Assembly (NCBI GenBank): GCA_963764695.1
Contig: CAVXTW010000026.1
Coordinates: forward strand, 1 to 64,000
Source of the DNA: DATFRY01 sp963764695
GTDB taxonomy: Bacteria; Myxococcota_A; Polyangia; Haliangiales; Haliangiaceae
Length of the DNA stretch: 64,000 nt
Reading direction: 5' to 3'
Translations under genes and position numbers: made by a program
In this document: positions 63,337 through 64,000 of the stretch, piece by piece
Position numbering within the stretch: position 1 is the stretch's first letter
Layout of the letters: each line of letters opens with the position of its first letter
Notes under the pieces: generated by a model
What the model was told of the DNA's origin: nothing
The model's input: the letters and a program-made list of their open reading frames with translations, nothing else
The model's database searches: none

Positions 63337-63816
63337 ATGACGAGCGACGACGACGGACGCAGAGACTTCGACTTTCACATGCGGCCCGCGCGCATCCACA
63401 ACCGGCGGCTGGCGCGCCGGCTGGAGGGATGCACCGAGTGGGCCGAGTTCGACGCCACCGGCGAGGCGCAGACGGTGGTGGGCGGCCTGGGCAACATCGA
63501 CTTCTTCCACTGCCAGGACTTCCCGGGCGGCCCGATCGAGGGGATGAGCCTGCGCGTGTTCGACCCGCGCACGCGCCTGTGGAGCATCTTCTGGCTCGAC
63601 GACCGCTGCTGCGCCCTGCAGCCGGCCGTGGTCGGCCGCTTCGAGAACGGGCGCGGCGAGTTCTTCGGCGACGACAGCTTCGCCGGCACGCCGATCCTGG
63701 TGCGCTACATCTGGAGCGAGATCACCGGGACGTCGGCGCGCTGGGAGCAGGCCTTCTCGACCGACCGCGGCGCCACCTGGGAGACCAACTGGATCATGTC
63801 GTTCCAGTACGAGTAA
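63337..63816 (+). CDS. DUF1579-like protein
   Basis: 159 residues, ATG 63337. FDFHMRPARIHNRRLARRLE, WAEFDATGEAQTVVGGLGNI and LRVFDPRTRLWSIFWLDDRC match small beta-barrel proteins of the DUF1579/lipocalin-like type with internal symmetry. Cytoplasmic. 20 bp before the FAD oxidoreductase gene. Confidence 0.72.
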   Translation: MTSDDDGRRDFDFHMRPARIHNRRLARRLEGCTEWAEFDATGEAQTVVGGLGNIDFFHCQDFPGGPIEGMSLRVFDPRTRLWSIFWLDDRCCALQPAVVGRFENGRGEFFGDDSFAGTPILVRYIWSEITGTSARWEQAFSTDRGATWETNWIMSFQYE

Positions 63817-63836
63817 CGCGGCTATAGTCGCCGGCG

Positions 63837-64000
63837 ATGCGAGCAGTGGTTGCCGGCGGCGGGGTCTTCGGCGTCACCGCGGCGATCGCGCTGCGCCGGC
63901 GCGGCCATGACGTGACCCTGGTCGATCCCGGGCCGCTACCGCACCCGCTGGCCGAGTCGACCGACATCAGCAAGGTGGTGCGGCTCGACTACGGGGCCGA
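63837..64000 (+). CDS. FAD-dependent amine oxidase-type oxidoreductase, N-terminal part
   Basis: 54 residues visible; cut by the window end. VVAGGGVFGVTAAIALRRRG is the FAD-binding GxGxxG; ESTDISKVVRLDY matches the start of DadA/SolA-like sarcosine or methyltryptophan oxidases. Substrate cannot be said. Confidence 0.75.
   Translation, partial: MRAVVAGGGVFGVTAAIALRRRGHDVTLVDPGPLPHPLAESTDISKVVRLDYGA

Overview
The window is very G+C-rich and gene-dense. Its gene set points to a member of the Myxococcota (Nannocystineae/Haliangium-like). The pointers are secreted proteins with Asp/Gly-rich linkers straight after a lipobox cysteine, a MYXO-CTERM-type sorting tail (9614-11350), calcium-binding-EGF-type repeats in a lipoprotein, a sigma factor / zinc-finger anti-sigma / caspase operon, and several c-type haem lipoproteins. 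The lineage is inferred from family content; there is no rRNA in the window.

Layout. 0.2-4.6 kb: TonB-C-like secreted protein, type II thioesterase, SO2930-type dihaem cytochrome lipoprotein with its parallel beta-helix partner, zinc-ribbon membrane protein. 4.7-8.2 kb: LeuA-regulatory-domain-like protein, then an overlapping uracil-DNA glycosylase / ArgE / N-acetylglutamate synthase operon. 8.3-13.7 kb: secreted proteins, a MYXO-CTERM protein with a haem-motif lipoprotein, and an ECF transporter T-component fused to a second membrane domain. 14.2-14.4 kb: tRNA-Gln and tRNA-Glu with a terminator.

14.4-22.7 kb is an accessory island. The 3' end of tRNA-Glu plus its terminator is repeated 6,958 bp downstream. 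Both copies run on into a toxin-antitoxin / phosphotransferase segment, and the two copies have decayed in complementary ways. Between them lie a five-gene operon with 4-bp overlaps at three junctions (two lipoproteins, ECF-like sigma factor, zf-HC/DUF4384-like anti-sigma candidate, secreted caspase), a ThiF/E1 remnant, a Uma2-type nuclease and another antitoxin. No integrase is visible.

22.9-37.1 kb: a variable set of small enzymes with self-regulating ArsR, MarR and MocR regulators whose operator repeats can be read directly, a GH43/AbfB lipoprotein with a lac-operator-like site, an EGF-repeat lipoprotein and an endonuclease/exonuclease/phosphatase lipoprotein. A prolyl iminopeptidase here has a nonsense codon just before its catalytic His. 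37.3-40.5 kb: a 1,047-residue membrane protein of no known family. 40.5-44.7 kb: a complete carbohydrate ABC importer on the minus strand. 44.7-48.4 kb: a translationally coupled trio of N-formylglutamate amidohydrolase-like, QEGLA/DUF1704 metallopeptidase and ATP-grasp ligase, the best candidate for an uncharacterised pathway. 49-64 kb: RhlE-type helicase, HDOD protein, fused trehalose phosphatase/synthase, amidohydrolase, lipase, a MocR-like regulator lacking the PLP lysine, PhoD, a CGNR regulator divergent from a VOC/PNPOx operon with a readable promoter, a P460-like cytochrome, and the start of an FAD oxidoreductase cut by the window end.

All functions are assigned by reading motifs; no database search was run.
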